The notes beneath the pieces were generated by a model that worked only from the letters and a program-made list of their open reading frames with translations, was not told where the DNA came from and did not search any database. From positions 1,116,001 to 1,180,000 of the forward strand of contig NZ_LT629692.1 of NCBI RefSeq assembly GCF_900100885.1: a stretch of 64,000 bases of DNA, in the 5' to 3' direction. The DNA comes from Microbacterium pygmaeum (GTDB lineage: Bacteria > Actinomycetota > Actinomycetes > Actinomycetales > Microbacteriaceae). The translations under genes were made by a program, and so were the position numbers. Positions 56,596 through 63,705 of the stretch are shown here, one piece after another (positions within the stretch are counted from its first letter, which is position 1; each line of letters begins with the position of its first letter).

Positions 56596-57459
56596 TCACG
56601 AGGGATGACGCGACGCGATCGGCGTCGTCGTGTCGATCGCGTCCCGCAGAGGGCGACGCATCGCGTTCCAGTAGTGCGCCGGGGTGATCCGCGTCAGCAC
56701 GTCGATCAGCCGCGCTTCACGGCCGACCATCGTCCGGGCCCGGCGACGCACCGTCGCCTCGACGATGCGCCGGGCGGCGTCGGCGGGCTCGGTGTGGTAC
56801 ATCGCGGCCTGGGCCGCGGCGGCGCGGGCGGCCACGGCCGGATCGATCGCGGCGGCGTAGCGGCCGTGCAGGATGATCCCGGTCTTCACGCCCGCCGGGT
56901 AGATCGCGCCCACTGTGACGCTCGAGCGCTCCAGCTCGTGGCGGAGCGACTCGGTGAACCCGCGCACCGCGTACTTCGTCATCGCGTACGGGATCCGGCC
57001 CGCGGGCGCTGCCAGGCCGTAGATGCTCACCAGATGCGTGATGTGCGCCGCGCGCTCGCGGCGCATCACCGGCAGAAGGGCCTTCGTGATGTTCACGGTG
57101 CCCCAGAGGTTCACATCCATCAGCCAGCGCATCTCCTCCATCGAGGACTGATCCATGTCGCCGAGCATGGACGAGCCGGCGCACGTGATGAGCGTCTGGA
57201 CGTGCGGGTGGGATGCCGCGATCTCGGCCGCCACCGCGAAGACCGCGTCGTCGTCGGTCAAGTCGATGGTGTGGATCGTATGGCCCGTGCCCGTCAGATC
57301 CGCGGCCAGCGCCGCGAGCCCCTCGGCGTTGCGGTCGAGGAGGGCGAGACGCGCACCGCGACGGTCGAGTTCGCGCGCGATCTCGGCGCCCATGCCGCTG
57401 GCCGCACCCGTGATCACGCTGGTCCTGCCTCGCACGTCGAGCCGTCGCATCCGGTTCAT
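56596..57459 (-). CDS. Short-chain dehydrogenase/reductase
   Basis: This 287-residue classical SDR has the cofactor motif TSVITGAASGMGAEIARELDRRGA, LITCAGSSMLGD (NAG-like), the catalytic Ser in HLVSIYGLAAPAGRIPYAMTKYAVRGF and the Tyr-x3-Lys YAMTK in the same stretch. IYPAGVKTGI follows. The C-terminal region AMYHTEPADAARRIVEATVRRRARTMVG resembles acyl/mycolate-type reductases of actinobacteria. It reduces a carbonyl with NAD(P)H in the cytosol or at the membrane face; the substrate is unknown. The start is ATG 57459, with ATG 57450 also possible. It is convergent with the desaturase. Confidence 0.88.
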   Translation of the reverse strand: MNRMRRLDVRGRTSVITGAASGMGAEIARELDRRGARLALLDRNAEGLAALAADLTGTGHTIHTIDLTDDDAVFAVAAEIAASHPHVQTLITCAGSSMLGDMDQSSMEEMRWLMDVNLWGTVNITKALLPVMRRERAAHITHLVSIYGLAAPAGRIPYAMTKYAVRGFTESLRHELERSSVTVGAIYPAGVKTGIILHGRYAAAIDPAVAARAAAAQAAMYHTEPADAARRIVEATVRRRARTMVGREARLIDVLTRITPAHYWNAMRRPLRDAIDTTTPIASRHPS

Positions 57460-57549
57460 CCTCGTCCTTCCGCACTTTCGTTGGAACGATTCTCGCCGCC
57501 TCGAGGCTGCGCCGCGGACAGGTACCCTCGGGGGAGGGGGTTTGCGCGC

Positions 57550-58131
57550 ATGGGAAAAACCGCGGATGCCGTCGCCGAAGGCGTATCCATCGCGTCCGCG
57601 GCGGCTCGACTCTCCGTGCGCAATCACATCCTGGTGCAGACCATCGGGCAGGATGTGCCCTTCGACGGCGCAGCGGTCGGGGCCTTTGCGCGCGATACGC
57701 TCATCGCGCTCGCTGACGAACAGCAGGCTGCGGCCGACCTCGCCAAGAAGCAGCGCAAGAAGGCGTGGGGGAAGTACTCCGATCCCGACGGCACGCACGA
57801 CTACCGCGACCGCGACACCCGCAACCTGCGCAAGCGCTACCGGCAGTACGTGGGCGTCGCGAAGGAGTTGCGGCAGCGCGCGGAGGATCCGGAGGCGATC
57901 GGCGGCCTGGTCGAACAGGCGCGAGATGCCGCGTGGGGCGATGTGGAGTCGAACCTGGAGCGACGGCTGAACGTCGAGGGGATGCGCGCCGACGTCGACC
58001 CCGACTACGCCACGATGCGCGCGGCGCGTATGCAGGCGCTTCGCCTCGTCGATCTGCCGCGTCTCGCGTCCCACCGTCGCGCGCTCACGCGCGGGCACGA
58101 TGCGCAGGACGATCCGTCGGAGGACGAGTAG
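57550..58131 (+). CDS. Conserved actinobacterial protein of unknown function (basic, helical)
   Basis: The 193 residues start MGKTADAVAEGVSIASAAAR and contain SVRNHILVQTIGQ, a Lys/Arg-rich middle (KKQRKKAWGKYSDPDGTHDYRDRDTRNLRKRYRQY) and the ending ARMQALRLVDLPRL. It resembles Microbacteriaceae proteins sometimes mislabelled 'asparagine synthase', but no such domain is visible. It is soluble and mostly helical. The ATG at 57550 follows a GGGGGAGGGG stretch. It is the first of three closely spaced plus-strand genes, but the next two have their own -10-like hexamers. Confidence 0.75.
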   Translation: MGKTADAVAEGVSIASAAARLSVRNHILVQTIGQDVPFDGAAVGAFARDTLIALADEQQAAADLAKKQRKKAWGKYSDPDGTHDYRDRDTRNLRKRYRQYVGVAKELRQRAEDPEAIGGLVEQARDAAWGDVESNLERRLNVEGMRADVDPDYATMRAARMQALRLVDLPRLASHRRALTRGHDAQDDPSEDE

Positions 58132-58141
58132 TTTCATCGTC

Positions 58142-58546
58142 ATGAGCGCGGACTCGCACGTCGTGAACTTCCCGCCGGAGCATCCGCTCGTTCGTCGCGT
58201 GCGGTCGCTGGCCGAGCGGTATCCGGAGTGCGCGGAGGTGATGGCGCACGGCCGCTGCACGTTCCGAGCGGGGAAGCGGCAGTTCGCGCTCGTCGGGGTG
58301 GGGGAGACCTCCGCGGTGGTCTTCATCCCCGATCCGGATGAGCGCGACGCGCTGCTCGAGCGCGACGACGTCTTCGTACCGCCGTACGAGGGGGCGTACG
58401 GCTGGCTCGCGATCCGGATCGACGCGGCATCCGGTCCGTGGGACCTGATCGAAGAGCTGCTGGATGCCTCCTACCGACGCGTCGCGCTGGTCAGGCAGTT
58501 GAAGGCGCTCGACGCGGACCCGGTGGTGGAGATCGAAGAGCTCTGA
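58142..58546 (+). CDS. MmcQ/YjbR family protein
   Basis: This 134-residue protein has the MmcQ/YjbR-type fold: LAERYPECAEVMAHGRCTFRAGKRQFALVGV, then VVFIPDPDERDALLERDDVFVPPYEGAYGWLAIRID and the C-terminal WDLIEELLDASYRRVALVRQL. The family has a double-wing-like fold of unknown function and is often annotated DNA-binding without proof. TAGTTT lies 7 nt before the ATG at 58142, so it is probably leaderless, beginning 10 bp after the previous stop. The DinB-like gene follows 12 bp after its own stop. Confidence 0.85.
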   Translation: MSADSHVVNFPPEHPLVRRVRSLAERYPECAEVMAHGRCTFRAGKRQFALVGVGETSAVVFIPDPDERDALLERDDVFVPPYEGAYGWLAIRIDAASGPWDLIEELLDASYRRVALVRQLKALDADPVVEIEEL

Positions 58547-58552
58547 GATTCT
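58547..58552 (+). promoter_or_regulatory. -10 hexamer of a leaderless promoter for the DinB-like gene
   Basis: GATTCT lies exactly 6 nt before the ATG at 58559 and directly follows the previous stop codon. With no ribosome site present, it implies a separate promoter although the genes look like an operon. Confidence 0.45.
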
Positions 58553-58558
58553 GAGCGC

Positions 58559-59029
58559 ATGAACACGCTGTACGAGGAGGAGATCCGGGGCCATCACGCG
58601 ATGCGCGATCTCGTCCTGAGCCTCGTGTCGGACGACGATCTGGCCTGCACACTGCCGGGTCGCAACCCGTCGCTCGGCGAACTGCTGCTGCAGCTCGGCG
58701 ACGTCGAGGGGGTCTACACGCACTCGTTCGAAACGTCCACGCTCGACTGGACGCATCGGCACGTGCCGCACCCGTCGCCGACCACGGTTGCCGAGCTGCG
58801 AGCCTGGTTCGACGTGCAGGACGCGGCGATGAAGGCCGCGATGGACGCACTGAGCGTCGACGAGCTCCACGTCGATCGGATCGACCGAGGCGACGGCTTC
58901 ATCGCGTCGCCGTTCGTCCAGCACGAGATCTACCGCGAGGCGGTGTACATCTTCTACGGCAAGCTCAGCGTGTACCTGAAGGCCCTGGGCATCGACGCCG
59001 GGCCGGTCTGGGGCGCGTGGGTGGGCTGA
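58559..59029 (+). CDS. DinB family protein
   Basis: This 156-residue four-helix DinB/YfiT-like protein begins EEEIRGHHAMRDLVLSLVSDDDLACTLPGRNPSLGELLLQLGDVEGVYTHSF, with a His in the first helix (HHAM) and another at the end of the second. FVQHEIYREAVYIFYGKLSVYLKALG supplies the third His of the usual metal site. Members are metal-dependent thiol transferases or of unknown activity. It is cytosolic, the last of three small genes before tRNA-Arg. Confidence 0.83.
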   Translation: MNTLYEEEIRGHHAMRDLVLSLVSDDDLACTLPGRNPSLGELLLQLGDVEGVYTHSFETSTLDWTHRHVPHPSPTTVAELRAWFDVQDAAMKAAMDALSVDELHVDRIDRGDGFIASPFVQHEIYREAVYIFYGKLSVYLKALGIDAGPVWGAWVG

Positions 59030-59120
59030 CTCCGCGGGTGGCTCCCGCTCCTCCGGCTCGATTCGTGCCGTGGGCGAGCGTGGGGTATTCTGGACGCTGG
59101 CCTGCTCGCAAAGCGGCCAT

Positions 59121-59193
59121 GCGCCCGTAGCTCAATGGATAGAGCATCTGACTACGGATCAGAAGGTTGGGAGTTCGAGTCTCTTCGGGCGCA
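59121..59193 (+). tRNA. tRNA-Arg (anticodon ACG)
   Basis: A 73-nt cloverleaf: acceptor GCGCCCG pairs with CGGGCGC, the D-stem is GCTC/GAGC, the anticodon stem is TCTGA/TCAGA with loop CTACGGA (anticodon ACG, read as ICG), and the T-loop is TTCGAGT. The discriminator is A and CCA is not encoded. This tRNA reads CGU/CGC/CGA. It is followed after 21 nt by a perfect terminator hairpin. Confidence 0.96.
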
Positions 59194-59214
59194 CACTGTG
59201 TTGAGACAGTAACC

Positions 59215-59248
59215 CACGAAAACCCGCGGAATTCCGCGGGTTTTCGTG
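59215..59248. terminator. Perfect palindromic terminator after tRNA-Arg
   Basis: A 34-bp perfect palindrome with 17-nt arms (CACGAAAACCCGCGGAA and complement). The right arm ends in GGGTTTTCG, so a T-run is present within the stem end, close to an intrinsic terminator. Confidence 0.85.
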
Positions 59249-59609
59249 TTCTCCAGAGTGCTATGACCCGCGGGATCTCGGCGAGTTCTTCGTCTGATCG
59301 TGAATCAGGGAAGTCTGCGGAGGGGACCAAGGGGCTGCGAATTCGCGGGGTCCATCGGATGACGATGCACTCGCATCTGATCGCACAAGTCCAAGATACG
59401 GAGTCGCGGGGCGATGATTCGCGAGGTGGGGGAGTGCGTGGACGGCTCCGGGGGACCGCTGCCCCAACCGCGTCCGCGCCTGTGGCGGAGCCCACCGCTG
59501 AGAAGGGGGGATAACCGTATGCAGATGACCCGCAAGGGCACCCCGTTCTCGAACGAACCCTGGTTCACCGCCGACCCCGAGTTGCGCAGCTTCGACGAGA
59601 GGCGGGCAG
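59249..59609. other. Gene-poor stretch between the tRNA terminator and the CPBP gene
   Basis: I see no convincing gene here. A short frame (59521-59636) begins MQMTRKGTPFSNEPWFTADP after a weak GAAGGGGGG site, but it runs into the CPBP 3' end and matches nothing I know. The stretch lies next to a tRNA 3' end, a common integration point, yet no integrase or second attachment copy is visible. Confidence 0.5.
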
Positions 59610-60386
59610 TCAGCGCGTCGTGGTCGAGATCGTGAGCCGCTCGTTCGAGCCGCGGATCACGAAGGCTACGGTGGCGAGGGCGAATACTCCGGCGGCGAGG
59701 TACAGGATCGACCCGAATCCGGCAAGTGGTCCGGGTGTGCCGTGGGCGACGGCGAAGGTGGAGAAGTCCCAGAGGCCGTGCAGCACCATCGCCCAGATCA
59801 GCGTGCCGGTGGTGCGGCGGAGAATGTAGAGGATCGTACCGCCGAGGAAGGCGAATCCGACCTGCTGCAGGGTCGGCCCGATCGCCTGGCCGGACAGCGA
59901 GTTGACGAGGTGCATGAGTGCGAACAGGGCGGTCGTGATGAACCATACCCATCCTTCGCCGAGTCGACTGCGTAGACCGGTGAGGAGGAGGCCGCGGGTG
60001 GTGAGTTCTTCGGTGAAGCCGACGAGGATCAGCACGAGGGAGGCGGCGAAGAACGGCCCGTCGTAGGAGCCCCAGTCGGTGGAGGCGAGGTTGATCAGCA
60101 GAGCGACTGCCATGAGGATCGGGGCGATGATCGGCCATCGGACGCTGCGGTGCCGGTCGAACAGCGCCGGCCGCCACCATCCGAGCAGTGTCGTCGTGAT
60201 GGCCAGCAGTACGGCGGCGACGATCAGGGACAGTCCTGCTCCGCGGAACAGGTTGTTGCCGGACTCACCGAGCGCGGTGTACGGGACTCCGGAGAACTGT
60301 TGGACGGCGAAGACGATGATGACGTAGCCGACGTAGATGGCCAACCCGATCCACACCCGTGGACGCACCCGCAGAGTCTCAGTCAT
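59610..60386 (-). CDS. CPBP family intramembrane glutamic endopeptidase (Abi/Rce1-like)
   Basis: This 258-residue protein has about eight helices. The CPBP signature is present: motif 1 GFTEELTTRGLLLTGL with the Glu-Glu pair and the Arg four residues on, motif 2 ALFALMHLVNSLSG with the catalytic His, and motif 3 MVLHGLWDFS with the last His. Members cleave membrane proteins or peptides (CAAX protease-like) and can confer bacteriocin immunity. The ATG at 60386 starts just before helix 1. It is transcribed alone on the minus strand towards tRNA-Arg. The target is unknown. Confidence 0.88.
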   Translation of the reverse strand: MTETLRVRPRVWIGLAIYVGYVIIVFAVQQFSGVPYTALGESGNNLFRGAGLSLIVAAVLLAITTTLLGWWRPALFDRHRSVRWPIIAPILMAVALLINLASTDWGSYDGPFFAASLVLILVGFTEELTTRGLLLTGLRSRLGEGWVWFITTALFALMHLVNSLSGQAIGPTLQQVGFAFLGGTILYILRRTTGTLIWAMVLHGLWDFSTFAVAHGTPGPLAGFGSILYLAAGVFALATVAFVIRGSNERLTISTTTR

Positions 60387-60655
60387 ACGGGGATCCTGTC
60401 AGACCCGCGATGCTCGTTGGCGAAACACGAGAACCCGGTGTCGCGGATGGGCGCTTTGGAGCGATTCGCGTCAGAGTGGTGCGGCCACCTTCCAGCAGAC
60501 CTGGAAGGTCGAGGTCGGCACACCTGTCGCCCAGTTCCAGGAAGCCCTCACCGTCGGCGGGTGTTCTCGGGCTGGTCGACCCGCCAGCCGGCTCGAGCTC
60601 AGATGGGCGCTGATACCCTGGGGCGTCCGTGCAGGAGTTTGAGGAGGTGGCACCC
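60387..60655. other. Intergenic region with no recognised gene
   Basis: No frame here shows family similarity; several short plus-strand frames have mixed composition. A -10-like TACCCT (60614-60619) and a GAGGAGG ribosome site (60641-60647) mark the start of the transcription unit leading to the leader ORF at 60656 and the hydrolase at 60755. Confidence 0.5.
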
Positions 60656-60706
60656 GTGAACGAATTGACGTTGGTGCTCTTCCGGGGAGTCACGGTCGGG
60701 CGATGA
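60656..60706 (+). CDS. Possible 16-residue leader peptide ORF
   Basis: GTG at 60656 begins MNELTLVLFRGVTVGR and stops at TGA 60704-60706, 48 bp before the hydrolase start. A strong GAGGAGG site lies 8 nt upstream, better than that of the hydrolase gene itself. The peptide has no similarity I recognise. It may be a leader ORF controlling the hydrolase by coupled translation, or a chance ORF with a good ribosome site. Confidence 0.35.
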   Translation: MNELTLVLFRGVTVGR

Positions 60707-60754
60707 GTCGTCCGGGGGCGCCGCATATCTGCAGCGCACCCGAAAGGCACGACC

Positions 60755-61510
60755 ATGCACTTCATTTCTGAACAGAATCTCGACGAGGGCATCACCGAGC
60801 GTGAATTCATCCTCGACGACATTTCCGGCATCTTGTGGACGCCACCGGCCGCATCCTCGGCCGCGCCGGTTCCACTCATCCTGATGGGCCAACCCGGCGG
60901 CATCGGGATGCGACGGATGTATCCCCGTCTGGCGGCACGAGCGCGCAGCGCCTCTGCGCAAGGCTTCGCTGCGGTCTCCATCGAGGTGCCCGGAGCGGGC
61001 GAGAGAACTCCGGTGCCCGGCGTGGAGCAGGCTCGAGCGGACCTCGTTCGTGCGATCTCTGCAGGCGAAGAGCCTGCCGAAGATGTCATCGACCGGCTGA
61101 TACTTCCTCTCGTGGATCTGGCGGTGCCGGAGTGGCAGGCCACGCTCGACGAGGTCCTCGCCCTTCCCGAGATTGGCGAGCGGGTCGCATTCTCCGGCGG
61201 GGTGATCGCGATCGGAGTACGTCTGGCCGCGATCGACTCACGCATCGTGGCGGCGGGCCTCTTTGCAGGCAGTCATGTGCCGCGCACGACGATGGAAGAG
61301 GCGCGTCGGGTCACGATCCCGCTGCACGTCCTCCTGCAATGGGACGACGAGGGCAACGACCGCCGGATGGCCCTCGATCTGTTCGACGCCTTCGGATCGA
61401 CGGAGAAGACGCTCTACGCCAATACGGGCGGCCACACGGGCGTCCCGCAGTTTGCAGGCGAGGATGCCGCCCGCTTCTTCGCCCGTCATCTCGGCGCTGC
61501 TGTTGGCTGA
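60755..61510 (+). CDS. Alpha/beta hydrolase (dienelactone-hydrolase-like)
   Basis: This 251-residue cytosolic hydrolase has HFISEQNLDEGITEREFILDDISGILWTP at the start, PLILMGQPGGIG near the oxyanion region, and the probable nucleophile in RVAFSGGVIAIGVRL (Ser-Gly-Gly instead of the usual G-x-S-x-G). IPLHVLLQWDDEGNDR carries the acidic residue and ANTGGHTGVPQF the His. The whole sequence belongs to a recurring actinobacterial group of unknown substrate. The start at 60755 has a GAAAGG-type site. A short ORF with a stronger ribosome site lies directly upstream. Confidence 0.85.
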   Translation: MHFISEQNLDEGITEREFILDDISGILWTPPAASSAAPVPLILMGQPGGIGMRRMYPRLAARARSASAQGFAAVSIEVPGAGERTPVPGVEQARADLVRAISAGEEPAEDVIDRLILPLVDLAVPEWQATLDEVLALPEIGERVAFSGGVIAIGVRLAAIDSRIVAAGLFAGSHVPRTTMEEARRVTIPLHVLLQWDDEGNDRRMALDLFDAFGSTEKTLYANTGGHTGVPQFAGEDAARFFARHLGAAVG

Positions 61511-61658
61511 GCGGGCGCCGGTTCCACAGGGCCGAACGTCGAGCACGCACGCGAACGCTTCAGTGACGGATGAAGGACGCCATTACCGTATGACCCGCCC
61601 GAGCATTCGCAGGAGAAGTTCTTGGCTTTGCTCATCCCCCGGGATCTTGGGTTCGGCG

Positions 61659-62213
61659 TCAGGGGCGCGGGTCAGTGGCCAGCATGGCCATCAGTATTGA
61701 GTCCACCCATTCGCCGTCCCAGAAGAGTGTGTGGCGTGCGCGCCCTTCGACTCGGAAGCCGATCTTCTCGTACGAGCGCTGGGCGGCGGGGTTGAAACTG
61801 TAGACGTCGAGTGAGATGCGGTGCACTCCCGCGGTGCCGAAGGCCCATTCCACCGCAGCGCGGCCGGCCTCGGTGCCGTAGCCGCGTCCGCGGGTGGAGG
61901 TGCCCGACAGCGCGATGCGATAGTTCACGGCGAGGTTGTCCTCGTCGAGCTCGTTGAGGACCACCTCGCCGATGTAGTTCTCTGCCTCATCGAGGATGGC
62001 GAAGTCGGCGCGGTCGTCTGCTTTTGCGATGCGGTGCAGGTGTGCAAGCACCTGCTCGCGGGTGAACGAGCCGCGCGTGCCAGTCAGTCTCATCGCGTCG
62101 CCGTCAGCGAGCGCGACCATCACGTCGTCGATGTGCTCGGGTCCATGCGGGACGAGGGTCAGCCGCGGTGTCTGCAGGACTGGCGGGGTGGCGAAGCTGG
62201 TCAAGAGCGACAC
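61659..62213 (-). CDS. GNAT family N-acetyltransferase (RimJ/RimL type)
   Basis: This 184-residue protein starts LQTPRLTLVPHGPEHIDDVMVALADGDAMRLTGTRG, typical of RimJ-like acetyltransferases. The acetyl-CoA loop region is RGRGYGTEAGRAAVEWAFGTAGVHRISLDVYSFNPAAQRSYEKIGFRVEG. It may acetylate a ribosomal protein N-terminus or a small amine. The GTG at 62213 is supported by TATTCT 7 nt upstream on the minus strand; the long frame beyond it is antisense to the GGDEF gene. It is divergent from that gene. Confidence 0.9.
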   Translation of the reverse strand: MSLLTSFATPPVLQTPRLTLVPHGPEHIDDVMVALADGDAMRLTGTRGSFTREQVLAHLHRIAKADDRADFAILDEAENYIGEVVLNELDEDNLAVNYRIALSGTSTRGRGYGTEAGRAAVEWAFGTAGVHRISLDVYSFNPAAQRSYEKIGFRVEGRARHTLFWDGEWVDSILMAMLATDPRP

Positions 62214-62226
62214 ATCTCTGAGAATA
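62214..62226 (-). promoter_or_regulatory. -10 hexamer and spacer of a leaderless promoter for the GNAT gene
   Basis: On the minus strand TATTCT (62226-62221) lies 7 nt before the GTG start. The hexamer is close to consensus and no ribosome site is present. Confidence 0.5.
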
Positions 62227-62280
62227 CGTGACCTTCGGGGATCCGAATCGTCTTGAGGAGGCGGCGGTGAGACGAGCGCG

Positions 62281-63642
62281 GTGGGTCGGTGGAGGGTGTG
62301 CGACACTCGGCGGGTGGGTGCATCGGGATTGGCTGTGGCGGATCTGCCGGTTGGTGTGGTGCGGCTTGGCCGTGATGACCGGATCCTGGAAACCAACCGG
62401 GCGTTCGTGTCTTGGTGCGGCGATGACGTGCTCGGGCGCCTCTTCTCGGACTTCTTCGTCGAAACGGAGGACTTCTTGCCCGATGAGGGCGGGTCACTGC
62501 GCCTGTGCGTCAGCCGTGTCGATCCGAAGCGGGCCGCGTTCGTGATGCGCACCGTGGACGTGGACGGCAGCGTGTTGGTCGTCATCGACGCATCCGCGCG
62601 CCGCCGGGCGGGCCAGGCGCTGCGAGCGTCTCTGCAATTGGCCCAGCGCACGCGTCACCGCCTCGAGCTGATCATCGCCGCATCGATCGCGTTCGCAGCC
62701 GCCAGGTCGGTGGACCGCTTGGCCGACATTCTCGCCACGACGACCGCTCAGGCGTTCGCCGCAGAAGAATCGGCTGTCTTCCTCGCCGATGACAGCGACA
62801 CCCTCATCCTTGCAGCGGGCAGTAATCCACTTGCGGGGTACTTCGATGACACCCGTGTCAGGGCCGGTACCCGGCAGTGGCGCGAGGTCGTCAAGATCAG
62901 TGGTCCTGACGAAGCGGAGAAGGTGACGCCGGGTCTGGGTCGCGCGATGCGAGAACAGGGAGTCGAGGCACTGATCGCAACACCGATCGTGCACGCCGGC
63001 ATGCGACTCGGAGCGTGGGCCTGCTTCTTCCGCCACCCTCGAACATTCGACGAGGAGGCCGTGCCCCTCGCAGACGCTCTGGCCGGTCAGGCGGGGCAGA
63101 CGCTCACCACGATCCAGTTGCAGAACCAGCTCGAGCACGCCGCGTTCCACGACGAGACCACGGGTCTACCGAACCGGCGGATGCTCGAAGAACGCCCGAG
63201 GATCGACGTCGGCGGTGCGATCCTCGCGATCCTGTTCATCGACCTGGACGGGTTCAAGGCAGTGAACGATCGGCTCGGCCACGATCAGGGAGACGAGGTG
63301 CTGCGGGAAGTCGCTCGCCGACTGAGCGAGAACGTCCGCGACGAGGACGTTCTCGCTCGCTACGGTGGCGACGAATTCGTCGTGATCAGCAGCGTCGGCA
63401 CCTCCTCAGATGCACAGCGCATCGCCGAACGGTTGCGCGCCGCGGTGGCATCGCCGATCGTGTCCTTGCCGGAAGGGATGGGCCTGACAGCCAGTATCGG
63501 CGTGGCTCGAACCATCGACCACGATGAGCAGCGCCCGTTGGACTCACTCATCCGCGCAGCCGACCACGCCATGTATCGTGCCAAGTCTGCCGGCGGCAAC
63601 CGCGTCCAGTTCAGCGACGATCCGAACACTGACCGACCCTGA
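62281..63642 (+). CDS. Diguanylate cyclase with PAS-like and GAF sensor domains
   Basis: The 453 residues run as a PAS-like region (about 17-105: LAVADLPVGVVRLGRDDRILETNRAF), a GAF domain (about 125-280: LELIIAASIAFAAARSVDRLADILATTT) and a GGDEF domain. The active site is intact, GGDEF at 362-366, and the inhibitory RxxD (RDED, 353-356) lies five residues before it, so product feedback is likely. It makes cyclic di-GMP; no EAL domain is present. There is no membrane segment, so a soluble sensor is expected. GTG 62281 is the first start; a GTG nearer to GASGLAVADL (about 62314) is equally possible. Confidence 0.88.
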   Translation: MGRWRVCDTRRVGASGLAVADLPVGVVRLGRDDRILETNRAFVSWCGDDVLGRLFSDFFVETEDFLPDEGGSLRLCVSRVDPKRAAFVMRTVDVDGSVLVVIDASARRRAGQALRASLQLAQRTRHRLELIIAASIAFAAARSVDRLADILATTTAQAFAAEESAVFLADDSDTLILAAGSNPLAGYFDDTRVRAGTRQWREVVKISGPDEAEKVTPGLGRAMREQGVEALIATPIVHAGMRLGAWACFFRHPRTFDEEAVPLADALAGQAGQTLTTIQLQNQLEHAAFHDETTGLPNRRMLEERPRIDVGGAILAILFIDLDGFKAVNDRLGHDQGDEVLREVARRLSENVRDEDVLARYGGDEFVVISSVGTSSDAQRIAERLRAAVASPIVSLPEGMGLTASIGVARTIDHDEQRPLDSLIRAADHAMYRAKSAGGNRVQFSDDPNTDRP

Positions 63643-63705
63643 ACGCGCGTGTGTCGGGCTCAGGCGGATGCATCAACATGGTCGTGGCGTCTCATGACGC
63701 GCCCG

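Noticed and set aside
59121..59193. tRNA-Arg as the left end of a genomic island
   Set aside because: No integrase, no repeat of the tRNA 3' end and no composition shift were seen within the window.
59414..59635. A 73-codon ORF after the tRNA terminator
   Set aside because: Mixed composition, weak ribosome site, overlap with the CPBP 3' end and no similarity I can name; described only as a gene-poor stretch.
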